NCBI GenBank assembly: GCA_016715205.1
Contig: JADKBC010000002.1
Span: 1 to 64,000 of the forward strand
Source: Holophaga sp.
GTDB taxonomy: Bacteria > Acidobacteriota > Holophagae > Holophagales > Holophagaceae
DNA length: 64,000 bases
Reading direction: 5' to 3'
Positions 16,420 to 24,082 of this stretch are shown piece by piece (positions within the stretch are counted from its first letter, which is position 1; each line of letters starts with the position of its first letter). A model generated the notes under the pieces. It ran no database searches, was not told the DNA's origin, and saw nothing but the letters and a program-made list of their open reading frames with translations. Both the position numbers and the translations under genes were made by a program.

Positions 16420-17412
16420 TCAGGCGCCTTTCACGGTGTCGATGACCGCGCTGAGCACCTCGGGATCCGTCTCAGGCAGCAGGCCGTGGCCCAGGTTGAA
16501 GACATGGGGATGGCCCTTCATGGCGTCGACGATGGCGCGGGCTTTGCGGCAGGCGGTTTCCTTTCCGGCCAGAAGCATCGTGGGATCGAGATTGCCCTGG
16601 AGCACCTTCATGGGGAAACGCTGTCGGGCTTCGGCGATGGGCACCTGCCAGGGCACGGCCAGGCCTTCGCAAGGCAGGCTTTGCAGGCCCTGGGGCAGGT
16701 AGCCCGCCCGGGCGAAAAAGAGTTTCGGTGCGCCCTGCACCTGGGAGAGGGTGCGGTGCACAGCGGGCAGCGCAAAGGTGGCGTAATCTTCGGGATCCAG
16801 ATCGCCGGCCCAGGTATCAAACAGCTGCACGCCCTGGGCGCCGGCCTCGATGTGGAGGTTGAGCAGGCGCGCCGCCGCGTCCGCCAATCGATCCAGCCAG
16901 GCCTTGGCCTTCACGGGCTCAGCGTGGAGAAAAGCCTTGGCACGGGCCCAGTTCTTGGATCCCTTGCCTTCGAGGCCATAGGCCAGCAACGTCCAGGGCG
17001 CGCCCGCGAAACCGAGCATGGCCACTTGGGCGGGTAGGTTGGCTTTGACTTTGCGAATGGCTGCCTGCACCGGTTCGAAGACTTTTTCATCCAGGGGTTG
17101 ATCCAGTGGAATCTGGTCCAGGGTTTTGCCCAGACGCGGTCCGCCTTCGGGAATCGTGACGTTGCAACCCAGGGCATCCAGGATCACGAGAATATCGCTG
17201 AAGATGATGGCGCCATCCAGCTTGGGGAAACGTCGGATGGGCTGGAGGGTCACTTCTGCGGCGAGGTCGGAATCGTAGAGCAGCTGCTCAAACGTGACCT
17301 TGGATCGAAGCGCACGGTATTCAGGCAAAAAGCGACCCGCCTGACGCATGAACCAGAGCGGTGGGGTGGGTTGAACTTCGCCTCGCAGGGCACGGACAAG
17401 GGGTTGAGTCAC
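16420..17412 (-). CDS. hemE: Uroporphyrinogen decarboxylase
   Basis: 330 aa. It converts uroporphyrinogen III to coproporphyrinogen III in the cytosol. The signature PLWFMRQAGRFLPEYRALR is near residues 18-36, the catalytic Asp lies in IIFSDILVILDALG, and GFAGAPWTLLAY and the late FNLGHGLLPETDPE motif are present. Its start overlaps the upstream membrane-protein gene by 4 bp. Confidence 0.95.
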   Translation of the reverse strand: MTQPLVRALRGEVQPTPPLWFMRQAGRFLPEYRALRSKVTFEQLLYDSDLAAEVTLQPIRRFPKLDGAIIFSDILVILDALGCNVTIPEGGPRLGKTLDQIPLDQPLDEKVFEPVQAAIRKVKANLPAQVAMLGFAGAPWTLLAYGLEGKGSKNWARAKAFLHAEPVKAKAWLDRLADAAARLLNLHIEAGAQGVQLFDTWAGDLDPEDYATFALPAVHRTLSQVQGAPKLFFARAGYLPQGLQSLPCEGLAVPWQVPIAEARQRFPMKVLQGNLDPTMLLAGKETACRKARAIVDAMKGHPHVFNLGHGLLPETDPEVLSAVIDTVKGA

Positions 17413-17786
17413 AACGATTCCTTGGGCCCGAAAAAGGGCTCACCAACAGGGTGTTTGAAAATGTACATCCAATAAAGCACAGGCATGGCCAGCACGCCCA
17501 CGAAGGCCAGCAACAGGGCCCACAGCATGCGTTCGTTGGGAATGAAGCGCGTGTGTTTCACCACGTAGGCGATGCAAAAGCCTTGTGACACCAACATCAC
17601 GAAAATGCTGAAGAGATGGATCAGCATGAAGATGACCATGGCCACCACAAAGGCCGCAGGCGGCTCGCCTTTGCCACTCTTGGGGATGGTGGCGATGAAC
17701 GTGAAGACCAGGATCAATACCAGGGGAAGGTAGACCAGGAACCAATGGGTTCCTAGTCCGAGCAAAACCTTCTTCCACCGTTTCAT
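17409..17786 (-). CDS. Small inner-membrane protein of unknown function in the hem cluster
   Basis: 125 aa with three or four predicted membrane helices (about 10-32, 45-68, 85-108). It has a Lys/Arg-rich N-terminus (MKRWKK). No family is recognised. GAGGTGG upstream of ATG 17786 supports the start, and the 4-bp overlap with hemE shows translational coupling. Confidence 0.65.
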   Translation of the reverse strand: MKRWKKVLLGLGTHWFLVYLPLVLILVFTFIATIPKSGKGEPPAAFVVAMVIFMLIHLFSIFVMLVSQGFCIAYVVKHTRFIPNERMLWALLLAFVGVLAMPVLYWMYIFKHPVGEPFFGPKESL

Positions 17787-17811
17787 GGTTCCACCTCAGG
17801 GGCGGTTGGGG

Positions 17812-18054
17812 CTATTCGTGATCCAACGTGAAGGTGAAGGGGCCAGTGGCACCCAGCACTTCACCTTCGGGAATGGCGAGACCGGTGCGGCGCTCGGCGA
17901 GGTGTACCACGCGCCAGCGACCGCCACGGGTGCCAGCTTCTTTCATGGCCACACGCCCGGCACGGGTGCTGTTGCGGTGGGCGATCTGGATCACCAGGTA
18001 GGCGCCTTCTTTCTCGGTGCGCTGTTCAAGGCCGATGGTGTAGATGCGGGTCAT
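17812..18054 (-). CDS. Small hypothetical protein in the hem cluster
   Basis: 80 aa, basic, mostly strand-like (RIYTIGLEQR, AYLVIQIAH, RWRVVHLAE). It has no signal or membrane segment and no recognised family. A good ribosome-binding site (AGGAGA) stands 6 bp before the ATG, and it sits in line between hemL and the membrane protein, which supports it being real. Confidence 0.55.
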   Translation of the reverse strand: MTRIYTIGLEQRTEKEGAYLVIQIAHRNSTRAGRVAMKEAGTRGGRWRVVHLAERRTGLAIPEGEVLGATGPFTFTLDHE

Positions 18055-18074
18055 GGTGTTCTCCTAAAAAAACC

Positions 18075-18152
18075 ACCACCAAGACACCAAGCACGCAAAG
18101 ATTCACCAAGAAATACCTTGGTGTGGCTTGGCGCTTTTGGCTACTTGGCGGT
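18075..18152. repeat. Imperfect inverted repeat, 36-bp arms
   Basis: Left arm 18075-18110 and right arm 18117-18152 are complementary at about three quarters of positions, with a 6-nt loop. The core unit is CACCAAG/CTTGGTG repeated within each arm. It lies between hemL and the 80-aa gene. It resembles the copies at 19.4-19.6 and 55.3 kb. Confidence 0.7.
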
Positions 18153-18167
18153 GAATCATTTCATCCT

Positions 18168-19427
18168 TCATGCGCTGAATGCGCCCTTCACGGCTTGGAT
18201 GCCTTTTTCGAAATGGGTGTATTCCTTCTCGCCATGGGCGGTGGAAAGGAAGGCCACTTCGTAGCCACTGGGGGGCAAATAGACCCCCTGATCCAGCAGC
18301 AGTTTGTGCATCTTGTTGAACTGCAGGATGGCGCCGGATTCCACGCGGTCGGCGCGTTTGACGCCGGACTGGAACAGGGGCCAGATGAGGCTGCCCAGGT
18401 GGGGAGCATGGAGGCCGGGGATTTGTTCAAACGTCTTGGCCCAACGTTCGGCCTTGGTGTTGAGATCGGCGTAGACCGCAGGCGTCAGGCGCTCCAAGGT
18501 GGCGAGGCCAGCCGCCATGGCCACAGGATTGCCGGACAGTGTGCCCGCCTGGTACACGGGGCCATCGGGACTTACCACGCCCATGATGTCCTTGCGGCCA
18601 CCGTAGAGGCCCACAGGCATGCCACCGCCAATGATCTTGCCGAAGGTGACCATATCGGGGGTGATGCCGTAGATTTCTGCCGCGCCACCGGGCGCCACCC
18701 GGAAACCGCTGATCACTTCATCAAAAATCAGAATGGTGCCGTGCTTCGTGCAGAGTTCCCGCAGTCGGGTAAGGAAGGAAAGATCCTGCAACAACAAGCC
18801 GTTGTTGGCGGGAATCGGTTCGATGATGGCGGCAGCCAATTCGGCGCCGTACTTCGCAAAGGCCTGCTCGAGTCCCTCGGCGTCATCCAGGCTCACCACC
18901 AAGGTCAGATCCGCAAAGGCCTTGGGCACGCCCGCGCTGGTGGGTTCGCCAAAGGTGGCAAGACCACTGCCCGCCTTCACCAGGAGCGCATCGCTGTGAC
19001 CGTGATAGCAGCCTTCAAATTTGAGAATGCGATCCCGTTTGGTGAAGCCACGCGCCGCACGCAGGGCCGACATCACTGCCTCCGTGCCGCTGGACACGAA
19101 GCGCATTTTTTCGACGTGGGGCACCATGGCCTTGATTCGCCGAGCCAGGGCGATCTCGCGCCGTGAGGGTGCGCCGAAGGTGAGGCCCTCCTTCATGGCT
19201 TCCGTCACCGCCGCGAGCACATCCGGGTTGGCGTGGCCCAGGATCAGCGGGCCCCAGGACATGCACATATCCAGAAAGGTCTTGCCGTCCTCATCCTCGA
19301 ACCAGGCTTCCCAGGCCCGCTTGAAAAACTTGGGTGTACCACCCACGGATTTGAACGCGCGCACGGGGCTGGAAACCCCGCCGGGGAAGTGGGTCAGGGC
19401 TTCTTGGAAAAGGGCTTCGTTGTTCAT
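18168..19427 (-). CDS. hemL: Glutamate-1-semialdehyde 2,1-aminomutase
   Basis: 419 aa PLP enzyme making 5-aminolevulinate from glutamate-1-semialdehyde in the C5 pathway. It has FPGGVSSPVRAF near the start, GSGTEAVMSALRAAR, LIFDEVISGFRVAPGG and the PLP lysine in TFGKIIGGGMPVG. It belongs to class III aminotransferases, but the mutase-specific opening is clear. The presence of hemL and no ALA synthase shows C5-type heme synthesis; hemA (glutamyl-tRNA reductase) is not in the window. Confidence 0.95.
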   Translation of the reverse strand: MNNEALFQEALTHFPGGVSSPVRAFKSVGGTPKFFKRAWEAWFEDEDGKTFLDMCMSWGPLILGHANPDVLAAVTEAMKEGLTFGAPSRREIALARRIKAMVPHVEKMRFVSSGTEAVMSALRAARGFTKRDRILKFEGCYHGHSDALLVKAGSGLATFGEPTSAGVPKAFADLTLVVSLDDAEGLEQAFAKYGAELAAAIIEPIPANNGLLLQDLSFLTRLRELCTKHGTILIFDEVISGFRVAPGGAAEIYGITPDMVTFGKIIGGGMPVGLYGGRKDIMGVVSPDGPVYQAGTLSGNPVAMAAGLATLERLTPAVYADLNTKAERWAKTFEQIPGLHAPHLGSLIWPLFQSGVKRADRVESGAILQFNKMHKLLLDQGVYLPPSGYEVAFLSTAHGEKEYTHFEKGIQAVKGAFSA

Positions 19428-19444
19428 GGTTGATCCTAAAAAAA

Positions 19445-19559
19445 TTCACCAAGGAAGCACGGAGAGCACGGATGAATTCAGCGAAAAATGGAAATTCGGA
19501 ATGTGCACAGGAAAAGGTTTCTCTGTGTATTTCCAGTGTCCTCCGTGACTCCGCGGGGA
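19445..19559. repeat. Imperfect inverted repeat between hemB and hemL
   Basis: Left arm about 19445-19476 (TTCACCAAGGAAGCACGGAG...) and right arm about 19518-19559 (...GTCCTCCGTGACTCCGCGGG) pair loosely around a 40-nt centre. It is the same sequence style as the repeat at 18.1 kb. Confidence 0.55.
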
Positions 19560-19562
19560 GTA

Positions 19563-20531
19563 TTACTTGATCCATCCCTTGGTTACAGCTTCGCGCCCCG
19601 CATAAGTCACGATCATGTCGGATCCGGCCCGTCTCAAACTGATCAGCTGCTCGTACATCAACTGATCGCCATTGAGCCAGCCCAGGCGCTCCCCGGCCTT
19701 CACGGCGCTGTATTCGCTGCTCACGTGATAGCTGCAGATGGGCAGGAGGCAGGCTTCTTTGAGGCGCCAGATGAGATCCAGGTTGTGGATGCCGGGCTTC
19801 ACCATCAGGATATCGGCGCCTTCTTCGATATCGAGCAGGGCGTCCTTCAGGCCTTCGCGGGCATTGCGCGGATCCATCTGGTAGCTGCGGCGATCGCCGA
19901 ACTTGGGGGCACTATCGGCAGCTTCCCGGAAGGGGCCGTAATAGGCGCCGCTGTGCTTGATGGCGTAGGACAGGATGCCGACATTCTGGAATCCTTCGTC
20001 GTCCATCCGTGCGCGCATTGCCGCGATGCGGCCATCCATCATGTCGCTGGGTGCCACGATATCGGCCCCGGCCTGGGCGTGGGTGAGGGCCATTTCCGCC
20101 AGGATCGCCACACTCTCATCGTTGTTGACGTAGCCATCCTTCACGATGCCGCAGTGGCCGTGGTCGGTGTAGGCGCAGAGGCATACATCGGTCATCACGA
20201 TGAGATCGTTGCCAAAGGCTTTTTTGAGGGCGGTAACCGTTTTCGGCACGATGCCGTGGGCATCGTGGCTGTGTTCGGCCAATGCGCTCTTTTCGTCGGG
20301 TACACCGAAGAGCAGCACGCTTTTGAGGCCCAGTTTGAGGTCGGCTTCCACCTGCTTGACCGTGGCTTCAATGCCGGTGCGGGCGATGCCGGGCATGGCA
20401 TCAATGGGCACGATGCCTTCGGCGTTCTGGACGAAATAGGGCTGGATCAGATGGCGGGGGCGTAGATCGGTTTCGGCAACGAGATCACGAATGGCTTGGG
20501 TGAGGCGCAGGCGACGGGGGCGGATGAACAT
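19563..20531 (-). CDS. hemB: Delta-aminolevulinic acid dehydratase (porphobilinogen synthase)
   Basis: 322 aa TIM-barrel condensing two ALA to porphobilinogen. The metal site DVCLCAYTDHGHCG has three Cys (117, 119, 127), the zinc-dependent type. Active-site lysines lie in YQMDP(R)N-adjacent and ILMVKPG segments, as in the family. It is 18 bp downstream of hemD. Confidence 0.95.
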   Translation of the reverse strand: MFIRPRRLRLTQAIRDLVAETDLRPRHLIQPYFVQNAEGIVPIDAMPGIARTGIEATVKQVEADLKLGLKSVLLFGVPDEKSALAEHSHDAHGIVPKTVTALKKAFGNDLIVMTDVCLCAYTDHGHCGIVKDGYVNNDESVAILAEMALTHAQAGADIVAPSDMMDGRIAAMRARMDDEGFQNVGILSYAIKHSGAYYGPFREAADSAPKFGDRRSYQMDPRNAREGLKDALLDIEEGADILMVKPGIHNLDLIWRLKEACLLPICSYHVSSEYSAVKAGERLGWLNGDQLMYEQLISLRRAGSDMIVTYAGREAVTKGWIK

Positions 20532-20549
20532 GGAATCCTCCGAACAGGT

Positions 20550-21188
20550 TCAAAGATAGGATGCAAGAATACGCCCGAGCGCCTCCGTGGTGGGTTCACA
20601 GACCGCGTGGGCGGGGGTGCCAGCAGCCTCAAACGCCATGCCGGTGCGCTCACCCCAGGCAAACCGCAGCACATCCTGGGTGAGGGCCGCCATCACTTCG
20701 GCTTGTAGGGGGCTGAGGGCCAGCACCGCATCCAATTCGGGCCGGGCGGGCACGGGGTCCAGGGCGGCTTCCTGGTGAGTGATCCAGGGATGCAGACGCC
20801 AGGGGCTGCCCTCGGCAACTTCTTCCAGAAAGCCACGGGTGCGTTCCCCACGGACCAGCAGGAAATCGCCACCTTCGGGATAGCGGGACCGCAACATGGC
20901 CCAAAGGCCCTCGGCCCGGGGTTCGGGGCTAACGGTGACTTCGTGGCCCTGGATGGCCTTGCCTGTGGCATCGCCGGTCACTAGACATGGAATTCCCACG
21001 GGCAGACGCGCCGCCTTGGCGCCGGCGGGGCTGAGGACGATGGCCGCCCGGGCCGGGGAAAAGGGCACCTTGGAATGGGCGGGGCGGAGCTCGGTAACCC
21101 CCCAGAACACGGGTTCCCAGCCTGCCTTACGAATACTCCGGCTCAGCGTTTCCTCGGGGCCGCGGGCCAAGCCTAGGCGAATTACCAT
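20550..21188 (-). CDS. hemD: Uroporphyrinogen-III synthase
   Basis: 212 aa, slightly short for the family (about 240-250). Sequence conservation in HemD is weak, but the two-lobe pattern is visible (IVLSPAGAKAARL; LALSPLQAEVMAAL) with a late AVCEPTTEALGRIL segment typical of the fold. It overlaps hemC by 7 bp and precedes hemB, the standard hemC-hemD-hemB order, which secures the call. Confidence 0.85.
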   Translation of the reverse strand: MVIRLGLARGPEETLSRSIRKAGWEPVFWGVTELRPAHSKVPFSPARAAIVLSPAGAKAARLPVGIPCLVTGDATGKAIQGHEVTVSPEPRAEGLWAMLRSRYPEGGDFLLVRGERTRGFLEEVAEGSPWRLHPWITHQEAALDPVPARPELDAVLALSPLQAEVMAALTQDVLRFAWGERTGMAFEAAGTPAHAVCEPTTEALGRILASYL

Positions 21189-22066
21189 CCAAGACCTTTC
21201 ACGACATCGGCCACCACGCGGGCGTCATCGAATCCCTGGGCCTCGGCCCAGCGTAAACCTTGCTCGGATGCGAAGGCGGCGCGCAGGCGCAGCGATCCAT
21301 CGGCCTCGAGGGCTGCGTAGGCCCCCAGGGGTTGCTGGCAGCCGCCACCGATGCCCGCCAATACACCGCGCTCAAGTCGGGCGCAGCGTTCAGTTTCGGC
21401 ATGGTGGAAGCCCCGCAGAGCCTCGACAATATCCATTCGATCTATTCGGGTTTCGGCCATCAAGGCACCCTGGGCGGGCGCAGGCAGCAGTTCCTCAGGG
21501 CCGAAGGCATGCACCTTTAACCCCGTGAGATCCAGGCCCAGGCGCTCCAGTCCTGCGGCGGCCAGCACCGTGCCATGCAGGGGTTCGTCCCGCAGCAGGC
21601 CATCCCGAACCCGCTGCAACCGCGTGGGCACGTTGCCTCGAATCCAGGTGAAGGTGGCGTGAGGCAGGCATTTTTCCAGAAACCGACGGCGCCGTTCAGA
21701 ACTGGTGCCGATTACCGGGTGTTCGGGTGCCTCGGGGCGCATGATCAGCCAATCCACTGGATTTTCTCGGGGGGGCACGCAGGCCTGCACGGTGCCCTCG
21801 GGGCGCTCCAGCGCCACGTCCTTGAAGGAATGGATCAGCAGATCCACCTCCCTGGCCTGGAGGGAATCCTCCAGTTCCTTGGTGAAAAAGCCCGTGCCGA
21901 TCTGCTTATCCAAGGGGCCCGCCAGCCAGGCGTCACCACTGGTGGTGAAGCGCTTCCAGGTGACTTCGATGCCCTGGTTGATCAGGAACTGGACCATGGA
22001 TTCTGCCTGGCGCACTGCCAGTTCTGAACCTCGCGTCCCGACGATGACTCTCATGGCAGGTTTCAT
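21182..22066 (-). CDS. hemC: Hydroxymethylbilane synthase (porphobilinogen deaminase)
   Basis: 294 aa. Typical start VIVGTRGSELAVRQAE, then IHSFKDVALE (family HSxKDxP), TSSERRRRF and IRGNVPTRL. The Cys carrying the dipyrromethane cofactor lies in GIGGGCQQPLGAYA. The start may be ATG 22066 or ATG 22054, four codons later. First gene of hemC-hemD-hemB. Confidence 0.95.
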   Translation of the reverse strand: MKPAMRVIVGTRGSELAVRQAESMVQFLINQGIEVTWKRFTTSGDAWLAGPLDKQIGTGFFTKELEDSLQAREVDLLIHSFKDVALERPEGTVQACVPPRENPVDWLIMRPEAPEHPVIGTSSERRRRFLEKCLPHATFTWIRGNVPTRLQRVRDGLLRDEPLHGTVLAAAGLERLGLDLTGLKVHAFGPEELLPAPAQGALMAETRIDRMDIVEALRGFHHAETERCARLERGVLAGIGGGCQQPLGAYAALEADGSLRLRAAFASEQGLRWAEAQGFDDARVVADVVKGLGW

Positions 22067-22162
22067 CGGCTACGAATTTCCCCTTTACGGACAATCATAT
22101 CTGAAAAAAAAGAACCTCTGGATGGGCCATTGGGTGTTAAACCCTGTGATCCTTGCTGTTAC

Positions 22163-23407
22163 CTAATCTTCGCTCTGCATGCCCAGGCTTTGGCCGCGCA
22201 AATGCTGGGGCACGGGGCTGGAACCCCCGGTCACCGGCGGGGCGGTGAGACCCGCGCTGGCCTTGGGGGGTGCCGGCTTAGCCGGGGTGGTGTTCTTGAA
22301 CATCTGGGCCATCTGTTCGGGGGTGGCGAAAGCCTCCAGCCGCTCCAACTGCTCCAGGGTGGGAAAACCCTCGTAACGCTGGCGACGGGGCCCCCAGATA
22401 TCCACGCTGGTGCCCTTCAGTTCTGGAATACGGGGCAGGGTCTGCCGGAAATACACACCCAGGGGTTGCCCCTTCTTCGAGATGAATCCGATGCTGTCGC
22501 ACTCGGGCACCAGGGCGGGCTGGCCCTCCACCCAGAGCGCCATGCTCACGGAGCGGCCCTGGCTGGTTTTCAGCAGGGACATGGGCGTGGGCACGCCGAG
22601 GGTGGAATCCAGATCGCTTTCCTGGGCACGGTAGGCCTCCAGGATGTCGTTCTGGCGCAATTCCCGCTGGGGTTGGGCAATGGGGTGGGGATCCTGCAGA
22701 TTGGCGGCCAGCAGCTTCTGGTTCACATATTGGAGAATCACGGACTGTACGCGCTCGCTGGTGGGTGCTGCCAGGGCCTGTCCGATGGCGTCCACCAGCT
22801 TGGGCAGCAGCACCTGGGGTGCCACCAGCAACTGGTCTTCACAGGGGATGGCCACAAAGGTGTTCTGGGTGGGGAACAGGCCCGACCAGAGCTCAGGCAG
22901 CAGGATGCGAGCCGCATCTAGGCCATCGCCGTACGTGCTGCGATAGATGCCCGAGGGCAGGCGTTCGAAGCTCTTGCCCTTGGACTTGGCCCGGAGATGA
23001 TCCAGCGCCCGCTCCATGACGTCTTCCAGGCTCACGTCCCAGAGGGCCAGCCAGGCTGTGGGCAGCACTTGATCAAAAACGCGGATCCGCTCGCTCAGGC
23101 CCTCGATGACCGGTCGGAAATAGCGCTGCTCCCGCTCGGCCCGCCAGGTGGGCACGATCTCGGGGATCACCTCGAACTGGGCATCAATCCACGAAGGCGG
23201 GAAAGGCCATTGGTGGCGGTGCAATTCGGCCACGGCGTCCGCCCAGCGAACCCGTTCCTCGGCGTGCAGATGTTCAAAAACATCCAGAAAAGGCTCCAGG
23301 CCGGGAATTTCCATGGGCAGTTCCCGTTCCTGGAAGAGTTCTTCCAGGCTCGGGAGAGCCACAGGCTCGGGGCGCTTGAAAAATCGTGAAAGAAGGCTCA
23401 TGGGCAA
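22163..23407 (-). CDS. Uncharacterised cytosolic protein, possibly DUF1444-like
   Basis: 414 aa with no signal peptide. The central part (about 110-260) has VLPTAWLALWDVSLEDVMERAL, LLPELWSGLF and VAIPCEDQLLVAP, reminiscent of DUF1444/YtpQ-type proteins; I am not certain. The last 60 residues are Pro/Ala/Gly-rich and probably disordered. It is followed by hemC after about 100 bp but shows no functional tie to heme. Confidence 0.55.
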   Translation of the reverse strand: MPMSLLSRFFKRPEPVALPSLEELFQERELPMEIPGLEPFLDVFEHLHAEERVRWADAVAELHRHQWPFPPSWIDAQFEVIPEIVPTWRAEREQRYFRPVIEGLSERIRVFDQVLPTAWLALWDVSLEDVMERALDHLRAKSKGKSFERLPSGIYRSTYGDGLDAARILLPELWSGLFPTQNTFVAIPCEDQLLVAPQVLLPKLVDAIGQALAAPTSERVQSVILQYVNQKLLAANLQDPHPIAQPQRELRQNDILEAYRAQESDLDSTLGVPTPMSLLKTSQGRSVSMALWVEGQPALVPECDSIGFISKKGQPLGVYFRQTLPRIPELKGTSVDIWGPRRQRYEGFPTLEQLERLEAFATPEQMAQMFKNTTPAKPAPPKASAGLTAPPVTGGSSPVPQHLRGQSLGMQSED

Positions 23408-23464
23408 CTCGATTCCAACCCTTTATTTTGCCCGGGAAAGGCCTCGAACGCTTCCCTTTCCTTT

Positions 23465-23493
23465 GCAGGGTAGCCCTGCCGGGCCTTCGGCCC
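23465..23493. other. Two adjacent small hairpins between genes
   Basis: GCAGGG-TAG-CCCTGC (23465-23479) and GGGCC-TTC-GGCCC (23481-23493) stand side by side between the lipoprotein stop (23500) and the next minus-strand gene. No U-run follows, so this may be an RNA stabiliser or weak terminator of the upstream operon. Confidence 0.4.
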
Positions 23494-23499
23494 TCGACA

Positions 23500-24072
23500 T
23501 CATTCGGCCTTGAGGGCACCCAGGGCAAGGTTCAGCGGGGTGAGGGTGCTGCCATCGGCGCTGAGTACCGCTGCCTTGCTGCCGTTTTGAAACAGGGTTA
23601 CCTCGCCCCGCGCCTGGCCAGCTTTAAGGGTCAGTGCCAGGCGCACCACCCCCAAACTGGGATCCGCATCGCCGGTTTTCTGGAAGATCCCCACCTGCAT
23701 TTCGTCTGCGATAAGTTTGTCCATCAGAAGCCTGGGTTCGGAACCAAGGGTCAGGTTGGGCGATGCAGCGATGAAGGTTCCTGGCGCAAGGCTGGCCCAA
23801 GCCACCTTCGAGGCTGTTCCCAGATCCACCATGAAGGCAATACCTTTGATTCGTGGCGTGGCAGGCCCTCGCAGTTCCAGGATCAAGGGATCGGCAGTGG
23901 TGCCCGTACCGGCGTATTTCACAAAGCGCCAGCCTGTGGCGAGTGGTTCGGCGTAGGTGAGTTGGGTGGCATAGGTCGGGGGTGGTGCGGGTGGCGCGGG
24001 TGCGGCGCCCCCGCCGCAGGAGAACAGGAGGCCCAACAGCAACCCGCCCACAAGGATTCGGAGGGCATACAT
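23500..24072 (-). CDS. Lipoprotein at the end of the cyanophycinase/OPT operon
   Basis: 190 aa from ATG 24072, 10 bp after the upstream S51 gene; the frame extends upstream but overlaps that gene. The signal peptide ends in the lipobox LLFSC followed by GGG, then a Pro/Ala linker. The mature domain is strand-rich (GWRFVKYAGT, PLILELRG, VRLALTLKAGQARGEVTLF), perhaps an Ig-like or cohesin-like fold. No family recognised. Being last in the operon, it may be a surface accessory of the hydrolases (inference). Confidence 0.65.
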   Translation of the reverse strand: MYALRILVGGLLLGLLFSCGGGAAPAPPAPPPTYATQLTYAEPLATGWRFVKYAGTGTTADPLILELRGPATPRIKGIAFMVDLGTASKVAWASLAPGTFIAASPNLTLGSEPRLLMDKLIADEMQVGIFQKTGDADPSLGVVRLALTLKAGQARGEVTLFQNGSKAAVLSADGSTLTPLNLALGALKAE

Positions 24073-24082
24073 GGAAGGACTC

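Noticed and set aside
18064..18165. Possible c-di-GMP (GEMM) riboswitch because of GCACGCAAAG
   Set aside because: The surrounding bases form the CACCAAG inverted repeat and lack the GEMM tetraloop-receptor pattern; it lies after hemL, not before a gene leader.
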